Assembly (NCBI GenBank): GCA_022791635.1
Contig: JAAVZL010000008.1
Span: 55,734-119,733 of the forward strand
Source: Lachnospiraceae bacterium
Lineage (GTDB): Bacteria > Bacillota > Clostridia > Lachnospirales > Lachnospiraceae
Reading direction: 5' to 3'
DNA length: 64,000 nt
Shown: piece by piece, positions 51,557 to 59,897 of the stretch
Layout of the letters: every line of letters starts with the position of its first letter
How positions within the stretch are numbered: the first letter of the stretch is position 1
Made by a program: the position numbers and the translations under genes
Notes under the pieces: generated by a model
The model's database searches: none
What the model was told of the DNA's origin: nothing
The model's input: the letters and a program-made list of their open reading frames with translations, nothing else

Positions 51557-52416
51557 ATGGAAAAGGTGTATGTATTCAAGGACGGCAATCCGGCGCAGAT
51601 GGCCTATGAAGCTCTGGAGCGCGTATTTTGCGAGGATTCTTCCCGGCTGTCCGTGCTCCTGAAGGTGAACACCGGCTTTCAGGGACCGGAGGCCAGCGGA
51701 CTGTGTACCCATCCCGAGGTGGTGCGGGGACTGATTCGCTTTTTAAAGGATCGAAATACAAAGAAAATCTACGTGGGAGACAGCTCCATTGTCGGTGTAG
51801 ACAGCATGGAAGCTCTCAAATCAGCCGGAATCCTTCGGGTCTGTAAGGAGGAGGGCGTGGAATGTCTCAACCTGGATGACAGCGGCATGGAGGAGCGGGA
51901 AATCCCCGGCGGCGTCATGGTCACAAGCCTTAAAATGTCCCGCCTCCCCTTTACGGTGGATCGGCTCATCTCCGTGCCCGTGATGAAAACCCACATGTAT
52001 GCCGGCGTCACCCTGAGCATCAAAAACCTCAAGGGCTGTCTCTATCAAAAGGACAAAACCAGGCTTCACCGGATCAAAAATGGAGCCGCCGCTTCCAGCT
52101 GGCCTCAGAGCATGATCTGCATCTGAATTTTCCCAACCCCAAGGTGGTGGATTGCGGCGCCTGCAGCGCCTGCCACGGGGCCATGATACAGTTCTTTCGG
52201 TATCACCATCAGGAATACCTGGAGGGGCCAAAGACCACCCTGGTCTTCGGTGCAGATGCCACGGACGCAGACTGCCAGGAGGAAGGACGCCTGGTGCTGG
52301 TAGGAAATTGTACGGCAAAGCTGTGCAAAGAGGGCCGCGCCTTCTGCAAGGGCTGTCCCCCGGTTCCCTCCCAGATCGCCCGGACGATTGACGCAGGCGT
52401 CACCTTGGATGATTAA
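51557..52416 (+). pseudogene. DUF362 family iron-sulfur protein gene with internal deletion
   Basis: The first 172 codons are a normal DUF362 N-terminus (KVNTGFQGPEASGLCTHPEV, VPVMKTHMYAGVTLSIKNLK). After KDKTRLHRIKN the frame ends in unrelated residues at 52126. A different frame then continues as FQLASEHDLHLNFPNPKVVD and CGACSACHGAMIQFF...FCKGCPPVPSQI to 52416. The central domain is absent, so this is a deletion with loss of frame, not a simple slip. It has a good ribosome site (AGGAGG) for the remnant start. Confidence 0.75.
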
Positions 52417-52453
52417 AAAGCCTTTGGCAAAAAATAAATAGGAGGATTTCAGA

Positions 52454-53013
52454 ATGAAAATCACATTTTTAGGACACGCATGCTTTTTACTGGAGGACGG
52501 AACCCATCAGGTACTTACGGATCCCTTTCTCACCGGCAACGGCCTGGCTGCCGCCTCGCCCCTGGATCTCAATCCGGATTTTATCTTTGTAACCCATGGA
52601 CACAGTGATCACACCAGGGACGCAGAAGCCATCGCCAAGCGTACCGGCGCTCCCATCTGCTGTACGGTTGATCTGGCAGATGCCGTATTCGGTCCCGCCG
52701 GGCTCTCGGTCCTGGTGGGAAATATCGGCGGCACCCTCTCCCTTCCCTTTGGCTCTGCAAAAATGGTTTCTGCCATACACGGAAGCGGTGTTCCCGGCGG
52801 ATTGGCCTGCGGCTTCCCATCGGAGATCTCTTTACCATGGGACCCTCCGATGCACTGCAGGCCGTCAGCATGATACAGCCCCGCATGGTCATCCCCATGC
52901 ACTACAATACCTTCCCGCCCATTACCCAGGACGCCGACGCCTTTGCAGAGCAGGTACGTAAGGCCGGCTTTGAGGCTCAGATATTGGCCCCCGGTGAGGC
53001 ATACACTATTTGA
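52454..53013 (+). pseudogene. UPF0173 metal-dependent hydrolase gene with internal deletion
   Basis: The N-terminal 120 residues carry the metallo-beta-lactamase motif THGHSDHTRD and end in a normal SAIHGSGVPGGLACGF. The continuation reads in another frame as LPIGDLFTMGPSDALQAV...PMHYNTFPPITQD and stops at 53013. In intact UPF0173 proteins these two parts are separated by several dozen residues containing another metal ligand, so the middle has been lost. The stop overlaps the 3' end of the convergent lacI-type gene. Confidence 0.78.
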
Positions 53014-54034
53014 TCTCTATTCTCCGGCAGCTCTCCCGCTCAATCAGCCTGTGCGGCACCAGAATCTTCGTAGCCAGCAGATTGGGATTCTCCACATGGT
53101 TGATGAGCTGGGAGGCTGCCTCAATTCCCAGCTGACAGGCATTCACATCCACCGAGGTAAGCTGGGGCGAGGTAATCCGGGCAAAGAGGGAGTTGTTAAA
53201 GGAGACGATGGACAAATCCTCCGGAACCGAAAGCCCCAGCTTTACGCAGACCCGCTCCAAGGCCACCGCCAGAATATCGTCGCTTGCCACCACTGCCGTG
53301 GGCCGATCCTCCCGTTTCAGAAGGGCCAGAAGCTTCTCATTGCGATCCGCAAAAAGCCCGTTCATTTCCAGACAATCCTCCTCCCGGGGAAGCAGACCTT
53401 CCTTTGTAAGGGCAAGCTGGTAGCCCGCCTTGCGCTCCGCAGAAAAATACATACTTTCCTCACTTCCCAGATAGGCAATCCGCCGATGTCCCAGGCGAAA
53501 CAGGTATTCCGCCGCCTCCTGACCGGCCAGGAAATTATCATTGTCAATGTAGATGGTCTGATTTACAAACTGCCTGGCCTTTCCCACCAGAACATACAGC
53601 AAACCTTCATTATATAAATAATCAATGATCGCGTCATCCTCCCGGGAATAGAGCACAATAAAGCCTCCCATCCGCTCATCCTTTACCAGGGTGCGGATAG
53701 CCCCCAGAAGCTCCTCCTCATCCTGCCCCGTAACCACGGCGCTGATATACCCCCGGCCGTTGCAGAACTGGCTGATTCCGCGGACCGTCTCCAGAAAAAA
53801 GGGATTCTCATACGCATCCCCAAAGGAGGGCGGCAGAATCACGCCGATAAGCTGGGAGGGCTGTCCCTCGTTTGCCGCCGGCTGAATATTCGGCTCATAG
53901 CCAAGCTTTGCCATGGCCCTTCTTACCCTCTCCTTGGTTTCCCTGCTGATGGAGGGATGATCCTTGCAGGTTCTGGATACGGTGGAGGGAGACACCCCTG
54001 CCAGCGCCGCAACATCTCTGATTGTAACCGCCAT
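53006..54034 (-). CDS. LacI-family transcriptional repressor
   Basis: 342 residues from the ATG at 54034 (GGAGTG upstream). N-terminal LacI HTH VTIRDVAALAGVSPSTVSRT followed by a hinge (KLGYEPNIQPAA). The periplasmic-binding-type ligand domain includes VVASDDILAVALERV and LTSVDVNACQLGIEAASQL. Divergent from the PTS-EEP-malQ operon, which it most likely represses, and probably itself. Confidence 0.93.
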   Translation of the reverse strand: MAVTIRDVAALAGVSPSTVSRTCKDHPSISRETKERVRRAMAKLGYEPNIQPAANEGQPSQLIGVILPPSFGDAYENPFFLETVRGISQFCNGRGYISAVVTGQDEEELLGAIRTLVKDERMGGFIVLYSREDDAIIDYLYNEGLLYVLVGKARQFVNQTIYIDNDNFLAGQEAAEYLFRLGHRRIAYLGSEESMYFSAERKAGYQLALTKEGLLPREEDCLEMNGLFADRNEKLLALLKREDRPTAVVASDDILAVALERVCVKLGLSVPEDLSIVSFNNSLFARITSPQLTSVDVNACQLGIEAASQLINHVENPNLLATKILVPHRLIERESCRRIEIK

Positions 54035-54057
54035 TTTTTGCACTCCTTTTCCGAAAT

Positions 54058-54069
54058 ATTTACGCAAAT
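54058..54069. promoter_or_regulatory. Candidate LacI-type operator (autoregulatory)
   Basis: ATTTACGCAAAT, a near-perfect 12-bp palindrome with central CG, downstream of the lacI-type gene's promoter. Confidence 0.45.
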
Positions 54070-54096
54070 CATTTCGTTTCTTGTTTTTCCTTTTTC

Positions 54097-54125
54097 ATTA
54101 TAAAGAAGCTTTCTGAAAAAGTCAA
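54097..54125 (-). promoter_or_regulatory. Promoter of the LacI-family gene
   Basis: TTGACT (54120-54125), 17 nt, TATAAT (54097-54102) on the minus strand. Confidence 0.75.
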
Positions 54126-54180
54126 TGAAGCCCTCTGCTTCCTTCTAATATTCTCTGCACTTCACAAATTTCCTCCGTCA

Positions 54181-54216
54181 TTTTGCATAAAATAAAGGGT
54201 GAAAAATTATGCAAAA
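54181..54216. repeat. Inverted repeat in the PTS/lacI intergenic region
   Basis: TTTTGCATAA, 16 nt, TTATGCAAAA: a perfect 10-bp inverted repeat. Related ATGCAAAC copies follow at 54305-54312 and 54338-54345. Together they look like spaced binding half-sites for a regulator, between the two divergent promoters and just past the plus-strand start site. Confidence 0.45.
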
Positions 54217-54248
54217 CAGAGAAAACAGCTCTGTCTCTCAGGTTTCAA

Positions 54249-54277
54249 TTGCATTTTCTCTGTGAACGTTGTATATT
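54249..54277 (+). promoter_or_regulatory. Promoter of the PTS-EEP-malQ operon
   Basis: TTGCAT (54249-54254), 17 nt, TATATT (54272-54277). A palindromic operator begins 3 nt after the -10. Confidence 0.65.
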
Positions 54278-54279
54278 AA

Positions 54280-54291
54280 TGTTGCGCAACA
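54280..54291. promoter_or_regulatory. LacI-type operator at the PTS promoter
   Basis: TGTTGCGCAACA, a perfect 12-bp palindrome with central CG, overlapping the expected transcription start. It fits repression by the divergent LacI-family protein. Confidence 0.6.
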
Positions 54292-54427
54292 AATACGCGA
54301 TAATATGCAAACATTTATCACTATTGCGTCACGTTTCATGCAAACAAGAAAAATGCACCCAAAAGCTCCTCCCGTCAGGGAAACCCCAGAGCCTTCCGGG
54401 TGTAAATATAGAAATGGAGGAATTGTT

Positions 54428-56623
54428 ATGAGTAACACTGTAAAAGACCCGGCCGGAATTTCCATTCTTGCTCCTTTGTCCGGCGAAATCACTCCCTTAG
54501 GTGAGGTTCCCGATCCGGTATTTTCCGAGAAGGTACTGGGCGACGGAGCCGCCATCCTTCCCACGGACGGAAAAATCTATAGTCCGGTGGACGGAACCCT
54601 TGCCACCATCGCCGCCACCCGGCATGCCTACGGTTTTCAGACCGAGGACGGACTGGACCTTCTGGTGCACGTAGGTCTGGAGACGGTGGGCTTAAACGGC
54701 GAAGGCTTTACCGTACATAAGCAGGAGGGCGACCCGGTAAAGGCCGGCGATCTCATTGCGGAGGCAGACCTTTCGCTCTTCCAAAGCAAGGGACTGAACA
54801 CCGTCACTCCGGTGCTCCTGTGCGCAGGCGCGGAAGGAAAGGAGATGAAGGTCTGTGCCGGAACCGTACAGGGCGGTAAGGACCCGGTGCTTGTTCTGAC
54901 CGCCGCAGCCGAGGAGGCTTTTCAGGAGGCTGCCCCTGCAGAGGCTCCCGCCAAGGAGGAGGCTCCCAAAAAGAAAAAGGGACTCATCAACTTTGATTTC
55001 CTGCAGAAGCTGGGCAAGGTACTGATGACAGTCATCGCCGTGATGCCCGCCGCCGGCCTGATGCTCAGTGTGGGAAAGCTGATTCAGATTGCAGGGGGCG
55101 ATATCGGTGCATTCCAGACCATCGGAAGTACCATGGAAAATATCGGCTGGGCCATTATCAACAACCTGCACATTCTCTTTGCGGCAGCCATCGGCGGCTC
55201 CTGGGCCAAGGAACGGGCCGGCGGCGCCTTTGCAGCCATCATATCCTTTATTCTCATTAACTGTATCACCGGCGCCGCCTTCGGCGTGACCAGCGACATG
55301 CTGAGTCAGCCGGGAGCCGTGGTGTACTCCCTCTTCGGTCAGGAAATGCTGGTGGAGAATTATTTCACCTCTGTCCTCGGGGCTCCGGCTCTCAACATGG
55401 GCGTGTTTGTGGGCATTATCGCCGGCTTTGTGGGCGGCGTGGTCTACAATAAATTCTACAACTTCCGGAAGCTGCCGGACGCACTCTCCTTCTTTAACGG
55501 AAAGCGCTTTGTTCCCCTGGCTGTCATTGCCTACTCTACCGTGATTTCTCTGGTTATGGCCGTGATCTGGCCGGTGGTTCAAACGGGCATCAACGTATTC
55601 GGTGTGTGGATTGCCAATTCCTCTTCCTCCTCCCCGATTCTTGCCCCCTTTATCTACGGAACCCTGGAGCGTCTGCTGCTGCCCTTTGGTCTGCACCATA
55701 TGCTCACCATTCCTATGAATTACACCTCCTTCGGAGGAACCTACGTCATCCAGACCGGCATCAATATGGGCTCTGAGGTCTTCGGACAGGATCCTCTGTG
55801 GCTTGCCTGGGTAACGGACCTTATCAACTTTAAGGACGGCGGAAATCTGGCTGCCTACGAGACCCTCTTAACCACCGTAACTCCTGCCCGCTTCAAGGTG
55901 GGACAGATGATCGGCGCCACAGGCCTTCTCATGGGCATTGCCCTGGCTATGTACCGCCGGGTGGATCCGGATAAGAAGAAAAATTACCGCTCCATGTTCT
56001 TCTCCACCGTACTGGCCGTCTTTTTGACCGGCGTTACGGAGCCTCTGGAATTTATGTTTATGTTCTGCGCCCTTCCGCTGTATGTGATTTATGCCATCCT
56101 TCAGGGCCTGGCCTTTGCCATGGCGGGCGTGGTGCATTTAAGACTTCACTCCTTCGGAAATCTGGAATTCCTAACCCGGGTTCCCATGTCCTTGAAAGCA
56201 GGGCTGGGAGGTGATATGATTAACTTTGTAATCTGCTGCATCGCCTTCTTTGCCGTGGGCTACGCCGTTGCCTACTTTATGATTGGCAAGTTCAAGTTCG
56301 CCACACCGGGACGTCTGGGCAACTATACGGATGAAAATGAGGACAACAGTCCTGCTGCTTCTCAGGGCGGACAAAAAGGCGGCGGACAGAACAGCCAGCC
56401 GGAGCGCATCATTGCTCTTCTGGGCGGACGTGAAAACATTGTTCTGGTGGACGCCTGTATGACCCGTCTGCGGGTAACGGTGAAGAATCCGGATCAGGTG
56501 GCGGACGCTGCCGCCTGGAAGGCCGAGGGCGCTATGGGCCTGGTGCGAAAGGATAACGGCATCCAGGCTATCTACGGACCTAAGGCAGATGTGCTGAAAT
56601 CAGACATTAACGACATTTTGTAA
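54428..56623 (+). CDS. PTS EII transporter (EIIA-EIIC-EIIB fused), glucose/maltose type
   Basis: 731 residues from the ATG at 54428 (GGAGG 7 nt upstream). Order A-C-B: EIIA Glc-like domain about 1-160 with active His in LLVHVGLETVGL; EIIC about 190-610 with many membrane segments (VMPAAGLMLSVGKLI, GTLERLLLPFGLHHML, TGVTEPLEFMFMF); EIIB about 640-731 with phosphorylated Cys in LVDACMTRLRVTVK. It imports and phosphorylates a glucoside. The downstream malQ points to maltose or maltodextrin-derived substrates. Regulated by the divergent LacI-family gene. Confidence 0.92.
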   Translation: MSNTVKDPAGISILAPLSGEITPLGEVPDPVFSEKVLGDGAAILPTDGKIYSPVDGTLATIAATRHAYGFQTEDGLDLLVHVGLETVGLNGEGFTVHKQEGDPVKAGDLIAEADLSLFQSKGLNTVTPVLLCAGAEGKEMKVCAGTVQGGKDPVLVLTAAAEEAFQEAAPAEAPAKEEAPKKKKGLINFDFLQKLGKVLMTVIAVMPAAGLMLSVGKLIQIAGGDIGAFQTIGSTMENIGWAIINNLHILFAAAIGGSWAKERAGGAFAAIISFILINCITGAAFGVTSDMLSQPGAVVYSLFGQEMLVENYFTSVLGAPALNMGVFVGIIAGFVGGVVYNKFYNFRKLPDALSFFNGKRFVPLAVIAYSTVISLVMAVIWPVVQTGINVFGVWIANSSSSSPILAPFIYGTLERLLLPFGLHHMLTIPMNYTSFGGTYVIQTGINMGSEVFGQDPLWLAWVTDLINFKDGGNLAAYETLLTTVTPARFKVGQMIGATGLLMGIALAMYRRVDPDKKKNYRSMFFSTVLAVFLTGVTEPLEFMFMFCALPLYVIYAILQGLAFAMAGVVHLRLHSFGNLEFLTRVPMSLKAGLGGDMINFVICCIAFFAVGYAVAYFMIGKFKFATPGRLGNYTDENEDNSPAASQGGQKGGGQNSQPERIIALLGGRENIVLVDACMTRLRVTVKNPDQVADAAAWKAEGAMGLVRKDNGIQAIYGPKADVLKSDINDIL

Positions 56624-56639
56624 GAAGGAGTTCCTGATT

Positions 56640-57485
56640 ATGAAGCTTCTCACCCTGAATACTCACAGTCTCCAGGAGGAGCATTATTCTCAAAAGCTTA
56701 CGCAGTTTATAGATGTGATTGCAAAGGAACAGCCGGATATCCTGGCGCTTCAGGAGGTGAACCAGACTATGGATGCATCTCCTGCTCCCCAGGAGCTTCT
56801 AACCGGTCTTGCCCCCTGTCCGGGCAGCCTTCCTATCCGCAGGGATAACCACGCGGCCCGGACAGCTCTTGGCCTTCGCAAGCTGGGACTTTCCTGCTCC
56901 TATACCTGGATTTCCTCTAAAATCGGCTATGACCGGTATGACGAAGGCCTGGCTCTTGTGTGTCTCAACCGGAGGATCCAGGCGGTGGATTCCTTTTACA
57001 TCAGCGGCTGTGAGGATTATCACAACTGGAAGACCCGCCGGGTGCTGGGCGTGCAGGTAGAGGGGTGTGAGGACTGGTTCTACACCGTCCACATGGGCTG
57101 GTGGCAGGATGAGGAGGAGCCCTTCGCCTGTCAGTGGGAGCGACTGAGTGCTGCTCTTCTTCCCAAAACAGCGTCCTCCCGGGTGTGGCTCATGGGGGAC
57201 TTTAACAGTCCGGCCGAGGGCAGGGGACAGGGCTATGATCTGGTTCTTAAAAGCGGCTGGACGGACACCTATGAGGCGGCCGGGGAAAAGGACGGCGGAA
57301 TCACGGTGGAGGGATGCATTGATGGGTGGCGGTCTTATTTTGCGCAGGGGGAGGTCCCCGATGGTATGCGCATTGACTACATCTGGTGCAGCCGGCCATC
57401 TCCTGTCAGACGCTCCCGGGTTTTGTTTAACGGAACCGTGGAACCTAAGGTTTCGGACCATTTCGGCGTTCTTATTGAATTTTAA
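56640..57485 (+). CDS. Endonuclease/exonuclease/phosphatase family hydrolase
   Basis: 281 residues with the EEP signature: LLTLNTHSLQ, ILALQEVNQT (metal Glu), LMGDFNSPAEG and DYIWCS...KVSDHFGVLIEF (catalytic Asp-His pair). The family includes nucleases, sphingomyelinases and phosphatases. No signal peptide. Its place between a PTS transporter and malQ suggests hydrolysis of a sugar-phosphate or phosphodiester linked to uptake rather than DNA work, which is inference. Confidence 0.88.
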   Translation: MKLLTLNTHSLQEEHYSQKLTQFIDVIAKEQPDILALQEVNQTMDASPAPQELLTGLAPCPGSLPIRRDNHAARTALGLRKLGLSCSYTWISSKIGYDRYDEGLALVCLNRRIQAVDSFYISGCEDYHNWKTRRVLGVQVEGCEDWFYTVHMGWWQDEEEPFACQWERLSAALLPKTASSRVWLMGDFNSPAEGRGQGYDLVLKSGWTDTYEAAGEKDGGITVEGCIDGWRSYFAQGEVPDGMRIDYIWCSRPSPVRRSRVLFNGTVEPKVSDHFGVLIEF

Positions 57486-57503
57486 AGAAAGGATTTTTGT
57501 CTT

Positions 57504-59006
57504 ATGAAACGAACCGCAGGTATTCTGCTTCCCATCTCCAGTCTGCCCTCCCGCTACGGCATCGGCTGTTTTTCCAAAAGTGCATATGATTTTGTGGACT
57601 GGCTTAAGGAGGCCGGGCAGTCCTACTGGCAGATTCTGCCCTTAGGCCCTACCAGCTACGGGGATTCTCCCTATCAGTCTTTTTCTACCTTTGCAGGCAA
57701 TCCTTATTTTATCAGCCTGGAGGCCCTGATTGAGGAAGGGGTTCTCTCAGAGGAGGAATGTGAGGCTGCGGATTTTGGAAGTCTTGCAGATGATATTGCC
57801 TATAAAAAGCTCTATGACCACCGTTATCCTCTGCTACGCAAGGCTTATGAGCGGAGCCGCATTACGGAAAATCCTGACTATCTGCGCTTTGTGGAGGAAA
57901 ATAGGTGGTGGCTTTCGGACTATGCTCTGTTTATGGCAGTAAAGGGCAGGTTTGAGGGCGCGGCCTGGACTAAGTGGGCCGAGGATATTCGGCTTCGGTG
58001 GGGCTTTGCTATGGATTATTACCGCAGAGAGCTGTATTTTGAGATTGAATTTCAGCAGTATCTGCAATTTAAATTTTTTGAGCAGTGGTATGCTCTGAAG
58101 GCCTATGCCAATGAGAAGGGAATTTCTATCATCGGGGATATCCCTATCTATGTGGCTTTGGACAGTGCGGATACCTGGGCCAGACCGGAGCTTTTTCAGC
58201 TGGATGATCAGAATCTTCCCTGTGCGGTGGCCGGCTGTCCGCCGGACGGCTTTGCGGCGGACGGTCAGCTCTGGGGCAATCCTCTTTATCGGTGGAATTA
58301 TCACAAAAGTACTGGTTATGACTGGTGGATCTCACGGCTGGCCTATTGTTTTCGGCTTTATGATGTGGTGCGTATTGATCATTTTCGGGGCTTTGACGAA
58401 TATTTTTCCATTCCTTATGGGGAGGAGACGGCGAAAAACGGGCACTGGGAGAAGGGGCCTGGGATGGATCTGTTCCGCTGTGTGGAGCAGCGCCTGGGGT
58501 GGCATGAGGTGATCGCGGAGGATCTGGGGTATGTGACGGATTCGGTCCGGCGTCTGGTGTGGGAGAGCGGCTTTCCTGGCATGAAGGTTCTGGAGTTTGC
58601 TTTTGACTCTCGGGATACTGGGGCGGCTAATGATTATCTGCCTCATAATTATGTAGAGAATAGTGTGGCGTATACTGGTACTCATGACAATGAGACTCTC
58701 ATCGGATGGTTTCGGTCTATTACAGCAAAAGAACGGCAGATGGCGCGGGATTATCTTTGTGATCAGGCTACGCCGGATCACGAGCTTCACAGGTCCTTTA
58801 TTGCTTTGATTATGCGCAGTAATTCTAAGACCTGTATTGTTCCGCTTCAGGATTATTTGGGCTATGATAATCGGAGCCGGATCAATCAGCCTTCCACGGT
58901 GGGGAAGAATTGGCGGTGGCGGATTACGAAGGAGGAGCTCTCTGATGAGCTTAAGGAGGAGATCCGGGCTGTGACTTTGCGGTATGGGCGGATGAATTGG
59001 GATTAG
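57504..59006 (+). CDS. malQ: 4-alpha-glucanotransferase (amylomaltase)
   Basis: 500 residues, GH77. It transfers maltosyl units between malto-oligosaccharides and releases glucose. N-terminus RTAGILLPISSLPSRYGIG with the QSYWQILPLGPTSYGDSPYQ segment; catalytic region VVRIDHFRGFDEYFSIP (nucleophile Asp), VIAEDLGYVT (acid Glu) and YTGTHDNETLIGW (Asp). 18 nt after the EEP gene. Works on the sugars brought in by the PTS. GC content and codon choice drift in the last third (more TG-rich). Confidence 0.97.
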   Translation: MKRTAGILLPISSLPSRYGIGCFSKSAYDFVDWLKEAGQSYWQILPLGPTSYGDSPYQSFSTFAGNPYFISLEALIEEGVLSEEECEAADFGSLADDIAYKKLYDHRYPLLRKAYERSRITENPDYLRFVEENRWWLSDYALFMAVKGRFEGAAWTKWAEDIRLRWGFAMDYYRRELYFEIEFQQYLQFKFFEQWYALKAYANEKGISIIGDIPIYVALDSADTWARPELFQLDDQNLPCAVAGCPPDGFAADGQLWGNPLYRWNYHKSTGYDWWISRLAYCFRLYDVVRIDHFRGFDEYFSIPYGEETAKNGHWEKGPGMDLFRCVEQRLGWHEVIAEDLGYVTDSVRRLVWESGFPGMKVLEFAFDSRDTGAANDYLPHNYVENSVAYTGTHDNETLIGWFRSITAKERQMARDYLCDQATPDHELHRSFIALIMRSNSKTCIVPLQDYLGYDNRSRINQPSTVGKNWRWRITKEELSDELKEEIRAVTLRYGRMNWD

Positions 59007-59040
59007 ATGAGGGGCGAAATAGGACGGACGCAAGACGGAC

Positions 59041-59240
59041 ACAAAATAAGTCGGCAGACTTTTCCATATCCTGTGTTCGGACGGTTCACGTACACTCTGT
59101 CTGCTCTTGTCGAACTAACACGTTGTTGATATGACAGGCTTCGCCTGCTGAATTTTTATATGTTAGTTCGCCAATATCAGACAGAGCGTTCGCGAACAGC
59201 CGGACACTGGATATCGGAAAAGTCTGCCGACTTATTTTGC
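59041..59240. repeat. Long palindromic element (family member B)
   Basis: 200 nt. Outer arms ACAAAATAAGTCGGCAGACT and AGTCTGCCGACTTATTTTGC pair, continuing through the TTTTCC...ATATCC...GTGTTCGG blocks to AACTAACA/TGTTAGTT. The apex holds a small hairpin GACAGGCTTCGCCTG. It fills most of the 262-nt gap between convergent malQ and the PTS IIA gene, so it terminates both. Confidence 0.88.
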
Positions 59241-59268
59241 TGGTTTTTGTCTGTTCTTTGATATGCTT

Positions 59269-59652
59269 TTATGGGAATTGTGTTACGGATTCTTGGGTTG
59301 TTTCTACTGCTCGTCTGGCTAGCTCTGCTACTGTTTTGCTGCTGTCCATGGCCATTTCCATGTAGGCCATCTGATTGAGTCCTACAACGGTACGGTAGCC
59401 TTCTTCGTGGGAGGCTGTGCGGATGGCTGCTGCCTGGAAGGGGGTTGCGCCGGGGAGATCGCAGCAGAATAGTATTTCTTTTCCCTTAAGTTTCTCAAGC
59501 AGGGTGTCTATGCGGGCCTCCAGATCTGCCCGATCCTCGTCCTTGGTGAAATTCAGGAAATGCATGTTTTCCGGAACTCCCGTAACCATCTCCAGGTTGG
59601 TGCGCACTCCCTCTGCGTAGCCACCGTGCCCAATTACGATAATTTCTGTCAT
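59269..59652 (-). CDS. PTS EIIA component, mannose family
   Basis: 127 residues. N-terminal IIVIGHGGYAEGV with the phosphorylated His, then ILFCCDLPGATPFQAA. It passes phosphate from HPr to EIIB. Last gene of the mannose-family operon, separated from IID by the 209-nt palindromic element, which may lower its expression. GGAAGGA precedes the ATG. Confidence 0.92.
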   Translation of the reverse strand: MTEIIVIGHGGYAEGVRTNLEMVTGVPENMHFLNFTKDEDRADLEARIDTLLEKLKGKEILFCCDLPGATPFQAAAIRTASHEEGYRTVVGLNQMAYMEMAMDSSKTVAELARRAVETTQESVTQFP

Positions 59653-59671
59653 TGTCTATCCTTCCCGGAAG

Positions 59672-59880
59672 GGGGCTGGCGCAAAATGAGACGGCAGACT
59701 TTTCCGATATCCGGTGTCCGGCTGTTCACGCACGCCTGTCTGATATTGGCGAACTAACGTCCAAAGCCTCCCGCAGGCAAAGCATCCAAAAACGTTAGTA
59801 CGACAAGAGCAGACAGGTGTGCGTGAACCGTCCGAACAACGGATATGGAAATGGCTGCCGGCTTATTTTGTGACAGCCCC
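59672..59880. repeat. Long palindromic element (family member C)
   Basis: 209 nt. Arms start GGGGCTGGCGCAAAATGAG and end CTTATTTTGTGACAGCCCC. Inside are CGGCAGACTTTTCCGATATC, GTGTCCGGCTGTTCACGCAC and AACTAACGT/ACGTTAGTA, with the apex CCTCCCGCAGGC. The right half matches member B reversed. It sits inside an operon (IID to IIA), unlike the others. Confidence 0.88.
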
Positions 59881-59897
59881 TCACCTACTGTAAGTTT

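Noticed and set aside
51557..52416. Programmed frameshift in the DUF362 gene
   Set aside because: No slippery site or stimulatory structure at the frame change, and the central part of the family is missing, so a deletion explains it better.
50114..59880. Insertion sequence explaining the long inverted repeats
   Set aside because: No transposase frame lies within or between the arms; the elements are at most non-autonomous.
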